Shown: positions 1 through 12,911, numbered from the stretch's first letter. The stretch is 64,000 nt of DNA from Hydra vulgaris (GCF_038396675.1 NC_088933.1:34494501-34558500), one strand, 5' to 3'. Notes: a model not told the origin generated them from the sequence alone. A program made the numbers and translations.

Positions 1-215
1 TTTTCTTAAAAGAACGGAGCAATTATGTATTAGTAGAAAATCACTAAACAAAAATTTTTTTTTCATTTTACACTGTGTTTCATCAATTAAGACTCATCAG
101 AAATGCTTTTACACAGTGCTTCATCAATAAAGACTCATCATTTCTGATGAGTCTTTACCGATGAAACTCAGTGTAAAATAAAATAAAAATTTTCTACTAA
201 TATATATATTTTCCC
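1..215. repeat. Foldback repeat, cut by window start
   Basis: Positions 70-112 and 138-180 are imperfect inverted copies of each other, each carrying the core gactcatcag or its complement. The outer part (about 5-50) is the reverse complement of 39660-39705, sharing gagcaattat and tagtagaaaatcact. It is therefore a dispersed repeat with at least two copies here. No coding capacity is seen. The superfamily is not assigned. Confidence 0.6.
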
Positions 216-537
216 CTGAAAGTGAAAGGATTATTAAAAATTGCTTTAGCAAATGCATGCTACTTAACATGAAAAATGACATTATTGACCTCTGTCCAAG
301 CCCCATAAGTGTAAAAACATGGACGTTAAACATAAATTAAAACAAAAAAAATTCTCTATACTAGGTGAAAAATCTCCTCTAAAATCCTATTTTTTTTATG
401 AAAATTTTACGTGGCTACCCTGATAATTACTTTTCAATGTTAGAAAAATTTAGTATTTTGATTATTAATTTATTTTGGAAAAAGATTGTTTCATATAAAT
501 TAAATATTTGAAAAAGTTATTAATAATCATCTAACAG
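216..537. other. AT-rich spacer, no gene seen
   Basis: Low-complexity AT-rich DNA with no supported gene, RNA or repeat boundary. Confidence 0.5.
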
Positions 538-745
538 CAGGGCCGTCCCAAACGGGAGTGTAGGGGGTGTCCCACCACCCCCAAAGCTGTCATGCAAGCA
601 TTTAAGTTGACACATTTAGCAAGTGTTGAACTATAGTTGGCTAATAGCAAATATTGAGGACCTATTTTTTTGTGTGTGTCTCTAGTTGGCAAAAAATACA
701 TACAATCCCCCCCTCCCCATGTGAGACCACATCGGGACAGCCCTG
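538..745. mobile_element. hAT-type MITE (208 bp)
   Basis: The left end reads CAGGGCCGTCCC and the right end GGGACAGCCCTG, which are inverted repeats with one mismatch. The 8 bases on either side (530-537 and 746-753) are both tctaacag, a perfect 8-bp target duplication as hAT elements make. No transposase is present, so this is a non-autonomous copy. Confidence 0.85.
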
Positions 746-753
746 TCTAACAG

Positions 754-1077
754 TTAAATTACCTTTTAAAAGTTCATGTTTTTTCGAAAGAAATTATGGC
801 TCCCACGGATATGAAGGACAAATGTGGAAAAATATACTTAGAAACACTAATTTATATGGCATTGTAAATGGAATACCTTTATAAGTTGTAACACCTTTCC
901 ATTCATTATATTTTTTTCAAGTTTGTCTTTTTTTATTTTTGTAAATATATTTTTTTTATTTACAGCTTCTTCTATTGTATTCAATGGAGCAAAAGAAACC
1001 TCGGTTAATGGAATATTATTTGACTTTCTAAATTACGCTCCATTTCAAAAAGGTGATCGGAAATAGAAGAAATTTGT
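754..1077. other. AT-rich spacer, no gene seen
   Basis: No feature beyond AT-rich sequence can be supported. Confidence 0.5.
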
Positions 1078-1140
1078 GTAGATTTTATTCAATTATATGT
1101 AGATTATATTCAATTATTTGTAAATCGTATTCAATTATAT
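1078..1140. repeat. 21-bp tandem repeat, three copies
   Basis: Three consecutive 21-bp units share the core attcaattat. Units start at 1078, 1099 and 1120 and differ at a few positions. Confidence 0.7.
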
Positions 1141-1396
1141 GTAAATATATGTAGTATTTAAATATATTTTTCAATAAAACAACTTTTATCTCTTGCTTTA
1201 ATAATACTATTTTAACTAAACTAAACTGAAAAAGTTCTAAATAGTCTAAGTATAGGCTATGAGTAGGTTTAATATCCATAATATACCTTAATAATGTAAT
1301 AGAGAAGTGCAACAGCACTATTGGACATGCATACTACGTTTTGATGGTGATCTCAGTTTTTATCAACGGTTTCTGTGATTACAAAACGTTTTTTAA

Positions 1397-1646
1397 CAGC
1401 CGGTTTAACGTTGATAAATCAACGTTAAAAAAACTGTCATTCTTAACGTTGTTTCAACGTAAATTCAACGTTATTGTAACGTTTTTTTGCGTTGAATCAA
1501 CGTTAATATAACGTTTGAACCTAACGTTAATTTAACGTTGATAAATCAACGTTGAAAAAAACTTTCATTCTAAACGTTAAATCAACATAAATTCAACGTT
1601 AGGTTTCAATGTAAGTTCAACGTTATTTCAACGTTGTTTGCCGGCT

Positions 1647-1647
<1 letters not shown>
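1397..1647. mobile_element. MITE-like element built of AACGTT sub-repeats
   Basis: The ends are cagccgg (1397-1403) and ccggctg (1641-1647) in inverted orientation. Between them the palindromic hexamer AACGTT, often extended to caacgttga, recurs more than a dozen times in both orientations. The segment gataaatcaacgtt occurs twice. There is no coding capacity. No clear target duplication is visible because the right end abuts a (TA)n array. Superfamily unknown. Confidence 0.6.
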
Positions 1648-1649
<2 letters not shown>

Positions 1650-1708
<59 letters not shown>

Positions 1709-1726
1709 TATATATGTATATATATA
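1650..1726. repeat. (TA)n microsatellite
   Basis: TA dinucleotide array with a few interruptions, lying exactly between two transposon ends. Confidence 0.95.
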
Positions 1727-2302
1727 GGGGAGAGTGGGGTATTGGCGAACACCTAAGCGGGAATGCGAATTAAAGACACCAGTTATACAAAATTGATCAT
1801 ATTTATTGCTTATCAATTAGTTTAACTACTCAGTCACAAACCCTCAAAAGCAATTTTTAAAAATCTTATTATAAAAATAAAAATTTAAGGCAAAAATAAA
1901 ACTCTTGGTGTTCGGAATTACCCTACCTTCGTGGGGTAATTCCGAACACATCGGGGGGCAATCACAAACACTGTTGTGTAATAATGAATAAAATGCTAAT
2001 TGGAATAACTAAGTCTAAAAATTATATTATGCAACAACAACAACAAAATAGGAGTGGCTTTATTGCCATAGAAGCTCCAACAGAGTGTTACTCAAGAAAA
2101 AAGTTGCATAAAATTATCAGAAAAAGTTAAAATCAAATCATAGTAAACAACATCCGCAGCTTCATTACACTACTGCACGTCTGGAACTGAGCATAGGATC
2201 CCTTATCAGCAGGTAAAAAAAAATTGTCGAATTTATTTTTTTACAATGCTGTTTTGACCATGTTCGGAGTTACCCCGCGTTCGCCATTACCCCACTCTCC
2301 CC
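1727..2302. mobile_element. Non-autonomous pogo/Tigger-like element (576 bp)
   Basis: The left end ggggagagtggggtattggc is matched in inverted orientation at the right end, with a single mismatch over about 24 bp. Both ends are flanked by TA, the target used by pogo and Tc1/mariner elements. An internal palindrome at 1912-1949 carries ggaattacc/ggtaattcc. No transposase reading frame is present. The same terminal motif bounds the coding pogo element at 9339-12175, so the two are probably related families. Confidence 0.8.
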
Positions 2303-2548
<246 letters not shown>

Positions 2549-2581
2549 TAATAAGAAAAGCCTTTGAAATAATATATTTAT

Positions 2582-5500
2582 ATGTTTGTTCGAAATGATG
2601 GACTGAAAATCTTTATTTATTTAGATAAAATGATCAATGAAAGTATTTATGATTGGTATTTGACATTAAAAGATACATCTTATGATGCAATATATTGTAG
2701 ATATTGCGTCGATTTTACTGTTAAACTGTTCTGCTGCAAGAAAGCTTTAGCCAAAAAGATAAATAGATTAGTTGACACCAATAGAAAATTAAAGAAACAA
2801 TGAAAGCATAACAAATTAGCATTGTTATTAGGTCAGGCTTTTTTTTCACCTGTGGCAAATTTTTCTGATGATACAGTGAATTCATCTGAAATTCGTAAAG
2901 AAAAAATACTAATAAGCGAAAGCAAATTCCTTAAAAAAGCATATAAAATTTTAAAAAGGAAAATGGAATCTATGTTGGGTTTAAAAATGGATTATTTTAC
3001 ACATCTTAAAGATTTTGAAGATATGTCAAATAATCTAAAATTACTTATTTCAAAAAACTCTCTTATTGAAGCTGATTTAAACTTTATTAAAAAGCGTTAT
3101 TATGAAAAAGAAGAAAAGCCTAATATTATTCAAAACATATTAGAGCTATTAAAATCAACAAAAAAAATCATATAATATGAGAAATTTAAATAAAAAAAAA
3201 TATCGTGATTTAAATCAAAAAGAATGAAATAAACTTGTTAAAAAATGAAACAAAATATAAAATATCACAATTACCAAATAAAATAACAGATATTACCTAA
3301 ATTCTTGAAAAATCTGATATAAACATTTCTGAATTAAAAAACGAGAAAATTAAGCTGCAAAAAAAAGTGAGTAGTTTAAAAATTATTTTGCTAAATATAA
3401 CCAACTATATTAATGATTACAAAATCAAAGATGTTATAAGTTTAGAGAAGGAAGTTGTTTCGTTATATACTAAGTCAAACATTTTAAAAGAAGAGAGTCA
3501 AGAACTTCAAAAATTGGTTTATTTGTTGGATGATGAGGAAGTAATAACATATGAAGATGGCAGATAGAGTTATGACATTCATGAAACTAATATTAATGAA
3601 CGTGAGTATGAATAGTGTCAACGATGTCATAAAAGTAGTATAAAACAAACTAGCCAAAAAGAACATATCTAGACTACCATCAGCTGCTGTAAAATGTAGG
3701 TTAATGCAGGAAGCTTTGATTTTAGGTCAATTTCAAGTTGTAGAAGCAATGCTTGAAAAAAATTTGTCAAATAAAAACTCTAATATAGGCAATTATTTGC
3801 ATGGTGATGGTACTCAGAAATACCATAAGCGTTATCAAAACTTTAAAATTACTACAACTAGTGGGAAAACTTTATCATTTGGTTTGTCAGAAGTGGTTGG
3901 CAAAGATGCAGCAACTGTCTTGCAAAACTTTATTAACCTAGTAGATGACATTTGCGATGTTGTTAGCAACTCATCTACTGAAAAAGAAAATTACTTTGCT
4001 AAGTTAATAACATCGACAAAAACAACAATGTCTGAACTTTCTTCTGGTAATCCTCTTTTCATTTCACAGTTAAAAACATTAAAAGAAAAACTTTTGTTGA
4101 TTGCAATTAATAACTTGGATTTTCTTCCTCCAAATGTCAAAGATATTATGAAGGACATCAGAAATTTTTTCTGTTAACTCCATTTGCTTGCTAATTTTGC
4201 ATTTGAAACTGATAAGGTTTTGAATTCTTTTGAAAAAATTCTGCTTCAAAATGATTTTGAAACTGTTTTTGCTTTTAGTGGTGAAGAATGTGGTGCTGTA
4301 AGGTTATTTCGTATCACATGTAAGGCATTTCATTTAAGGGGTAGTGAGGAAGCTGGTGTTGCATCATAGTTTAATTCTTTTCTTTCCTCCCGTAACAATA
4401 GACCTTTTTTTGTTCCATTTATTGGAAATCTTATTAACATTTTATATTACAATGCAGCTGCTCTATATTATCATAAGGATGCTATAACAGAATTTCTTAA
4501 TTCTTCGCTTAACCCTAATATTTATTAAGAGCGGTTAAAGAACATATCTCAAATCTTGTATTCATAGCTGAATTTTGTGCATTAGGTTTTATTGACAAAC
4601 TACTTACTGGTCCAATATGGCGAACTATCGAATCACTTGATAGTATTTTATGTTTAAAACCCTACCCACTTTGCTTGAAAATCAGACTTTCGTCTCTTTG
4701 TATGGATGCACCTTCTTTATTGTTTGCGAATGGAAAAATTTTTGAGGATACCAATCTTCATCAAGATAAGGTTTACACCAAACTGTTTGAATGCACTTAA
4801 AATGATGAGTTTGATTCTTTAATTGTGCAATCACTTAAAATTATTTCGATGCAATTCTTGTTATTTTGGAGCGTCAGTGTGCTGATCAGGTTAGCGTCAG
4901 TGTGCTGATCAGTTACCAGGTGGTAAATATTGGAATCCATTTATATCAATTTCTGAATCTGCTTCTAATGTCCCTGTCACTAACAAAGCATCAGAAAGTG
5001 ACTTTTATATTTTATAGTTTGCACAAAACCCAATGCAAATGCTCAAACTATCCAGGCTTTGACAATGGTATTTTAGAACCAAATATTAGAATGGCTACAT
5101 AATAAAACAGATTAAGAAAGAAAACAATTACTTGAATATTCAAGAACTAAAGTAACAATAATGAAAAACAAATACAATGAAAGAAAAGAAGTTCTTAAAA
5201 AAGATAAAGGTATGCACCTTCTAGCAAAGCAAGAAGAAAAAAATAGAGAAGAAATTAAACAAGAGCAAAAAAAAAGTTTGTAATGATTTAATAAATTTAA
5301 ATGAAAGGGCATAGATATCATTAGAGGAAGCAGAGGAAACAATTTGCAATATAGAAGAGCCATTAAAGGCAAAAGTGCTCGTTTCTCAACTAAATTTTTA
5401 TCGCGTAATCTTAGGTGTCAAATGTGACAAAAAACTTTTCTGTAAAAAAAAGATAGAAGGTAGCAAAAGAATCAACTTGTCTTCCTAGGAATTATATCAA

Positions 5501-5830
5501 AATCTTATTCTTATAGTCATTCCAGTAAATTTAACAGCAAACAAACAATCTTTAAGTAATATAAGTAAAAATTTAAAGCCTTGTATAATACGTGATGCAG
5601 CTGTTAAAAGCAAAAAAAAAAGAATTGATGGAAAAAATTCAAGATGCAAGACTTAACAAATTAATTAAGCAACAAAAAAAACATTCCTTATCATAGTTTA
5701 TTAACAAGCCGTCTAATTGTGTAGGTTTTTCTTGTTAAATATGATAACGAACTTGATGAAGTATGGCCATTTACTTTCATAATTGATTTTGAAAAAGGTG
5801 ATCTTATTCTCTGTAGCAAGGATTGTGAGG
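2582..5830 (+). pseudogene. Broken copy of an uncharacterised multi-copy animal gene family
   Basis: Protein-like sequence runs through 2582-2803, 2822-3175, 3367-3567, 3704-4369, 4370-4540 and 4860-5280, separated by stops and frame changes. The best kept stretch (3704-4370) includes NYLHGDGTQKYHKRYQNF and GLSEVVGKDAATVLQNF, then RGSEEAGVAS. Further on, LPGGKYWNPFIS and KPNANAQTIQALT can be read in shifting frames. From memory these match a family found in many copies in cnidarian and other invertebrate genomes, with no assigned function and probable transposon origin. A 23-bp direct duplication sits at about 4869-4912. The last readable piece ends near 5830 at a GT that could be a splice donor. 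At least ten lesions make this copy non-functional. What the intact protein does is not known to me. Confidence 0.6.
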
Positions 5831-6128
5831 TAATTTTATTTAATATAAATTTATAATTATGTCATAGTTTAAATTTATCTTATTTCATTTATTATTATGT
5901 TATTTGCTTTTATTGCGTTTGAGTACAGCTGTTTTTATCTTTATAAGTGGTATGAATCATATCTGATATATTTATATGTACCAATATTGTTTAATTTAAA
6001 GATATTTTTATATTATATATCAATAATTTATCTATATGTCACACTAACTGCACATTATTATAGATATTCAAATTAAAAAAAATTAAAATTTAAAATAACA
6101 AAAAAAAAGCTTATACAAAATTACTTTT

Positions 6129-6278
6129 ACTTTTACATGAACTGCCTATCAAGCTAAGGAAAGAATCCAGAAATTAAGGGCTAACCTAGGCTAAGTTGCT
6201 AATACTTTTACATGAACTGCCTATCAAGTAAAGGAAAGAATCCAGAAAGGAGGGTTAACCTTAGGCATCATGATAGCT
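6129..6278. repeat. 75-bp tandem duplication
   Basis: A unit starting at 6129 is repeated from 6204. Both carry catgaactgcctatcaag and ggaaagaatccagaaa. The sequence just after (6266-6330) includes tagctcattgattgagtgc, which resembles a pol III A box, but no convincing B box follows. Confidence 0.75.
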
Positions 6279-6414
6279 CATTGATTGAGTGCAAAGTCCT
6301 ATAACCTACCTTTTCGTTGGTGCACTTCGTTAAGTAAGTTTGACAATTTTGTCTAATTTATGAACAGAATAGCCAAGGCAGATTTTGTAAAAAATTGTTT
6401 GATGACAATACATT

Positions 6415-6766
<352 letters not shown>

Positions 6767-7876
6767 TGTGTGAACTGTTAGAAAAGGGCTGTCAAATTTT
6801 TTTAAATTACACTAAAAATCAAAGCTGCCCGCTATCCTCTAATTTTTTTCAATATTAGGTTTCTCATATATTAACTTTAAGCTAAAATTAAAATAAGAAA
6901 GATATATAATAAAAAGTTTTTTTTAGTAAATTTACCTATACAACTTCGGCGAAGTTTTGAATGAATTTTGAAAATTGAAATTTTTGAGTTCAAATAATTT
7001 GCTACATATAGATAAATTAAACGAGTTTTTCATTCATTGTTTTCATTCATTGTTTTCATTATTATCATAGATGCTGAAAATAATAAATTAGTCGAAACAG
7101 ACTAATTTATTATTTTATTAAACTATTAGCGGTTAAACCTCTTTTTTGAATCTATAATAACACTAAAATTATTACCAAATCGTTGACTAAATTTTGCTTT
7201 ACTTATGTAAAGATAATTTTATATTTATATTTTATATTTATATTTATATCTTTTGCATATTTTGAAGTTTTTGTCCTGTTTTATCTCCACGTTTTTCGCT
7301 TGATAATTTAAATTAACAAATCTCCTTAAAGTTTTGTTAAACTTAATATTTCGTTACGCTTAACGTATTATATAAACAAAAATATTTAAAAATTAGGTTT
7401 AAACAATTTTAAAGCTTATTCTATAATTAGTTGACCATTTAATAGTTACGTGTTCGTAATCCTGAAAAAAAAATTATATTTATGAATTGTTCAAATAATT
7501 TGGATATACGATTTAATTTCTAATGAAACTTTATTGCTAACGCAACTTTTTACGCAAGAAAAAAAAGAAGTTAAAAAAGTTCTTTTTTCGGTGCCAAAAG
7601 ATTAACGAGATACTTTAAGGAAATATTTCATAAAAATGCGTATGAATTGAAAATATTAAAACACGAATATCTTTGGAACTAAATAAGCTACGGAAGTGGT
7701 TAAAACCATATTGAAAATAAAATATACTAAGGAATCCAATGCATTTTAAATAAAAAAAGATTTACATTGGCTATGAAAATTGCCTAAACTCTCTAAACTT
7801 TATGTAAAACTTTTCAAAAGTATTGCGATAGTCGGAGTCTGATAACAATAAACCCCTAAAATGCTAACTTCCCGTT

Positions 7877-7926
7877 TCATCGCTCTCACACTAATAGCAT
7901 TTCATGCCATTAGTGTGAAAGCGATG
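7877..7926. repeat. Imperfect hairpin
   Basis: atcgctctcacactaatag is followed after a short loop by its near-complement ccattagtgtgaaagcgat. One or two mismatches. Function unknown. Confidence 0.6.
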
Positions 7927-8835
7927 AGTTTATAACATTTGTATATAGGTAGATTTTTTTAAAATTTTAAACTAAATTCAAGTTCATTAACAAGTCTCTA
8001 ATGTCATGCACTAATCTCTTAGCGTTCAAAAGCTATAATCATATAAATTTTGAGCAACCTCCCCAATCATTTGGGGGTTTAACATATTATCTTCAATTAA
8101 GTTCGTCTGACAATCAAATTCTGTTCCTCATTCAAAAGTTTGAAGCGAAAGTTAATTTAACTCTTTTTTCGTGAATAAGTAATCAAATGACGCAGACTTA
8201 AAATTTGTTGAAGAATAACTAAGAAATTAATATTTTTCAAACAATATTATAATATTGTTCAAATTCTTATTTTTATTATTATTAATTTGATAATTCTTTG
8301 ATAGGCGGACATAACAGTATAACTGCATTTTTGACCATTTAACGATTTATATGAGAAAATGTCCTTAAAATCGGTATTGAAAAATTCGAATAATACTTTA
8401 ATAAATAATTTTGTGTAATGTCTGTGCTAAAATACATTTTTTTATGCAAATATACTTGTACTTTTATTTCACAAAATAATAATAAATATTTTTAAAATAA
8501 TGGTTTTAATAAGATAAATATGCGCATTTCTGTCATATTTTCAGTAGTACAAACAGTACAAGATGGTCTTAGTAATATAAGTAGACTAATTAATATCATT
8601 ATTTGAGTGGTACAAATAGTATAAGTTAGTTCTAGTAGTGGACACATTTATGTTCCATCTTCAATGGTTCAAATAGTATATGTTGAATATCTTTATTATT
8701 TGTATAAATAACACCAATGTGTTAAATAGATTAAATAATCTGTAAATAATAACCCATTTCTCAAAATATGACTTCTGTAGCAAAATAATTGGGTAATAAT
8801 AATGTTTTTTTGCTCTCCTGAAAAGTTACACTTTT

Positions 8836-8928
8836 GCATAAGTTTATTTTAGTTGACAATTATAATAATTGTCAACTAAAATAAACTTATGCTATATTTT
8901 AATAAGTTTATTTTAGTTGACAATTATA
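8836..8928. repeat. Perfect palindrome followed by a third direct copy
   Basis: 8836-8892 is a perfect palindrome with arms of about 28 bp and no loop. A third copy of the left arm (ttttagttgacaattata) follows at 8901-8928. The order is forward, reverse, forward. Confidence 0.85.
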
Positions 8929-9338
8929 GCCTGGTATTTTTTAGGAATATATCTAAAAAATTAATATATGTGTAGCTGAAATAACAAAATCTCCTGTTAT
9001 AGTATGTAATTTTAGAAAAAGAGAGATCATTTTTTAAAAAAAAACATACTAAACATAAGAAATATTGCATAAATAAAAGAATATTTTTGAATGAAAATTT
9101 TGAAAATTTTTATTTTTTTAACATATGAACAAAATGTTTTAAAAAATATCATCCATGAAAATGTAAATTAAACAAAATACGAGATTTAAATTTAAATTGA
9201 TTCAAATACAAGTATTGAATGGCATTATACCACGTGAAAAGCAATGTAAAAAAGTTTCATAATTTGAAGATGCGGCGATTCCTTCTATCACCAAACCGGT
9301 TAGAATTACTTAATCAACACCATCTTTAACTAACAGTA

Positions 9339-12175
9339 GGGAAAAGTCGGGTAATATGGGATAGTGGGTAATATGGGATACCCCTATTATATATTTATAG
9401 GTCAGTGCTATAAAATATTTGTTGAATTGGAAACGAGGCCAATGTCAGGAGGTTACTTCCGCAAGTATAAGTTGTTCTCTTTCAAATTATTTGCGTCTGA
9501 AAAAAGTCTTGCAAGTTTTCACCAGTGAACCTTACATAACATCGACTTTGTAACAGGAGGTTAAAATAGTCTAAAAAGGTAAACTATCTTACTATATTCA
9601 AAATTTAATTAGTAACTGACCAATTATTAAACATAAAATACCTTTTAAGGGTTGTCCATTCCACGTGGTACATAAAAAAAAAAAAAATTAGAAGTGTGCT
9701 ATATAGTGGGGTAATATGAGATACCTAAATGGGGGCAATATGGGATGCCATCCCATATTACCCACGTTTTTTCCATTATTTTCTTTTCATCTTATTATAT
9801 TTTCAATGCTAATTCTGCTTTTATTGTATTGTCAGTATTGAGCTAGCCAGGAGTTTCATTGACATTAATTACTAGTTTGGGTGTGTTAAGTATTAACTTG
9901 AGATTAAGAAATAAACAATTTATAACCAATTTCGTTATTCATGATAAAAAAAGCTAAAAAACCAACAACAGTTTCTCATTAGTATAAACCACCTTAAGAT
10001 ACAATAGTTCTATAAAAATATTAGAATTTAGAATTTTAAAGTGCATTAACTAAATAGGCACTTACAACTTCCTTAAGTCATATTATTAGTCATAATGATA
10101 AATGTGTTAATTTTTAAAATTTCTTTTTACGCTAAAAAAACTTTATCATTTTTAGATATTTTTTCTTTCATACATCTTTGATTGGGGTCGCATTCAGGAA
10201 TAGCACATTGAAGATATGTGTTCAACTCTTTTTTAAAAACTACATTTTATGTTTTTATTTTATAAACCCTTAAGAGGTTTAAAATTCTAGAAAATAAAAC
10301 GTATAAAAGTTCTCACTCTTTTTTTTTTGGTCATATTTTTAGATGCTGAGAACATTTAAAAAAAACAAACCATTTTCTCTTCCAAATTTGAATCAGATCT
10401 GGTTGATTACATAGTAGAAATGGAAGCCAGGCTTTTTGGTCTTACCAGCCTAGATGTCCGTAGACTTGCCTTTCAGCTTGCAAAAATTAACAGTATTCCC
10501 AACCGTTTTAACTCTGCAAAAGAAAGAGCTGGAAAAGACTGGCTAGCATCGTTTTTAAGACGACATTCACACTTATCTATAAGAACTCCAGAATCCACTT
10601 CCATTGCAAGAGCTACAGCATTTAACAAAGTAAATGTGGGCAAATTTTTTGACCTTTTGGAAAAGGAAATCGATGAGAAGAAATTTAAACCTCATCAAAT
10701 TTTTAATGTGGATGAAAAGGGCATTACCACTGCCCAGTCCAATAATGCCAAAATCATAGCACTGAAAGGGAAAAAACAAGTTGGCATCCTTTCTTCAGCT
10801 AAAAGAGGATGGTTAGTTACTACAATACTTTGCATGAGTGCATCTGGGACATATATCCCACCTATGTTTATTTTTCCTCGGCAGCGCATGAAAATGGAGT
10901 TAAAAGACGGCGCACCAGCAGGATCTACTTATGCCTGTCATAATACTGGCTGGATTCAACTTGAATTGTTTACCCAATGGCTCAGACATTTTATTGAATG
11001 TGTAAAGCCTAGTCAGGAAAGCTCTGCTTTACTTATATTAGATGGTCATGCCTCACATACCAAGAATTTGGAGGCCATTAATTTGGCTTGACAACATTTT
11101 ATAACAATTATCTGTCTCCCACCGCACTGCACTCACAGAATGCAATCTCGTGATGTTGCATTTATGAAGCCGTTATCTATTTATTATGACTCCAAGATTC
11201 AGATGTGGCTCAGCTCAATTCCTCGGCAAATCGTCACAGAATTCCAAATAACTTCTATATTTGCGAAGGTCTATCTGCGCACTGCCAGCCTCGCAACAGC
11301 AGTTAATAGATATGAAAAGACTAGAATTTGGCCAGTGAATAGGAATGTATTTGAGGAGTGGGAGTTTAAGGCGGCAGAAACAACAGAAATGCCTGCCCCT
11401 GAAAGTGAGATAACCATTCAATCGCAACATCCGCCAGTGGCCAGCACCTCTAGTGATACACTCATGTTGGCTAGTGACATAAATCCTTACCCCGTAGCCA
11501 AAGAAAGGGTAAACAGAACCAGATGGCGTAAGGGATATACTGCCGTGCTGACTAGTTCCCCTTACAAACAATCGCTTAGTGAGAAGCCTTAAAAAAATGA
11601 AAAGACAAAAGGAAAAGGAAAATTGAAAAAAAAAAACTTTTTTCAGCCGAAAATAAAAAGTCAAAACAAACAAGCGCAACAATGACGAGTGCGTTAATGG
11701 TTGATAATGACACTCTATGCATATACTGTACTGGCTTATTTTCGGAAGATGGCCAAGGAGAGCAGTGGGTCATGTGCCAAACTTGCAGAAAATGGGCCCA
11801 CACAGAATTTGCAGGGTCTGATGAAGACGAATTTAAATGTGATTTATGCATTGACAGCGATTAAAAATTGAAATTCTTTTTTATTAATCTTTTCTTTTTT
11901 TTGTAATATTAAAGCTGTTTAAATAACTTAGTACCATCCTTAGCAGACATTGATTAGGTGTCCCATATTACCTCACCCTTGAGGGTAATATGGAATACCC
12001 AAACATTTTCTGTTTATTAAATTTTCTCAAAGTGTATTGAAGCTTTTAGACTCATCGTTTACAGAAATGATATTTGAAAGCTATTGAAACTGACTATTAG
12101 CAACAACATTAATTTTTAAAATTTCATTTTTATAGGTCGTTAAAATTAAATATCCAATATTACCCCACTTTCCCC
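9339..12175 (+). mobile_element. pogo/Tigger-like DNA transposon (2.8 kb)
   Basis: The left end gggaaaagtcgggtaatatg and the right end, read inverted as ggggaaagtggggtaatatt, are imperfect inverted repeats flanked by TA at 9337-9338 and 12176-12177. Sub-terminal copies of the tgggataccc/gggtaatatggga motif lie at 9703-9770 and 11957-12003 and may be transposase binding sites. The element carries one broken transposase gene on the + strand. Size, TA target, DDE_1 domain and C-terminal zinc finger agree with the pogo/Tigger group. Confidence 0.88.
10375..11864 (+). pseudogene. Tigger/pogo transposase (DDE_1), with PHD-like finger, broken
   Basis: Cut-and-paste transposase of the DDE_1 type. 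The N-terminal part reads LVDYIVEMEARLFGLT then RAGKDWLASFLRRH, typical of the CENP-B-like DNA-binding region that precedes the catalytic core. Acidic residues of the triad are visible in FNVDEKG, LILDGHASH and QSRDVAF (usually QPLDV). The main frame runs from about 10375 and is cut by a single TGA at 11089-11091, exactly where an Arg or Trp codon would be expected, then continues in the same frame to a stop at 11590. After a frame change, 11682-11864 encodes a C-terminal PHD-type finger CIYC...CQTC...WAH...CDLC. In this finger the residue after WAHTE is Phe where the family has a zinc-binding Cys. The first exon or helix-turn-helix is not clear; a splice acceptor-like tract ends at 10342. The copy cannot make an intact protein. 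Confidence 0.85.
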
Positions 12176-12760
12176 TATTATTAATAGTTACGTACAAATG
12201 AGGTCTTTTATAGTGTTGTTAAAAACCATATTAAATTCATTTAAAGACTTTATGGTAACCAATAATATAACGATGTCTACTTGTGTAAATTTGGAGATGC
12301 AATATTATTACAATTATGAAAAACCAATGATTTTGGTTAATAAATATACTTTTTGTAAATAAAACATACTTAAGTGACAAATTTAAGTATGTTCTTGTTT
12401 ATATCACATTAGAATGTTTAAGAAAATGTTGAAACAACCACCTTATTTGTTTTGGGTGTAAACTTTATATAATCCTAACCTTTGAATTTTGAATTTTAAA
12501 ACATGTCAACTTAAATTTAATGTAAAAAAATAAAAAATAAAAGTTACTAATTTGTTGCCCTCACATTTGGGGTAGGAATGGTAAACCTTTTAGAGTATTT
12601 TTTTTTAAGGCTGCAATCACTGGATGCGTAGATTAAAATTATTTTTTAATCTACATATAAATCATTGCCTATTAAACAGTGGCATAACAAATTATTTTTG
12701 GTCAGTAGATATACCTGGTCAAAGTGCCCAATTTCTGTTTCTCTGGAACAATAACTTTTC
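12176..12760. other. AT-rich spacer, no gene seen
   Basis: Only a short hairpin at about 12363-12391 (acatacttaa with its complement). No coding sequence recognised. Confidence 0.5.
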
Positions 12761-12866
12761 CAAAAAAAAAAAAAAAAAGCTCTTTGAATATATCTTTTGT
12801 TTTTTAATATTATATTTTGCCGTTTAATAAATATAACAATTTCCATAAGTTTACAATTAAGTTAAT

Positions 12867-12911
12867 GGCCGGAGCAAGAAGAAGGCATTGATTTGCCTTA
12901 TCGCCGAGCAC
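12867..12911 (-). other. Candidate conserved 3' stem-loop of a LINE family
   Basis: The stem pairs aaggc with gcctt around a short loop, inside a motif beginning ggccggagcaagaagaagg. The equivalent motif at 17410-17454 pairs aagac with gtctt, so one base pair has changed on both sides. This suggests a selected RNA hairpin, perhaps a reverse transcriptase recognition site, but this is inference from few copies. Confidence 0.45.

Larger units (their letters stand above)
6860..9338. other. Long AT-rich stretch without a gene
   Basis: No gene, RNA or coding relic was recognised. Small foldbacks are present at 7077-7112, 7877-7926 and 8836-8928 and are listed where notable. Confidence 0.5.

Noticed and set aside
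6266..6330. Second tRNA-derived SINE head
   Set aside because: An A-box-like segment exists but no B box or body could be supported.
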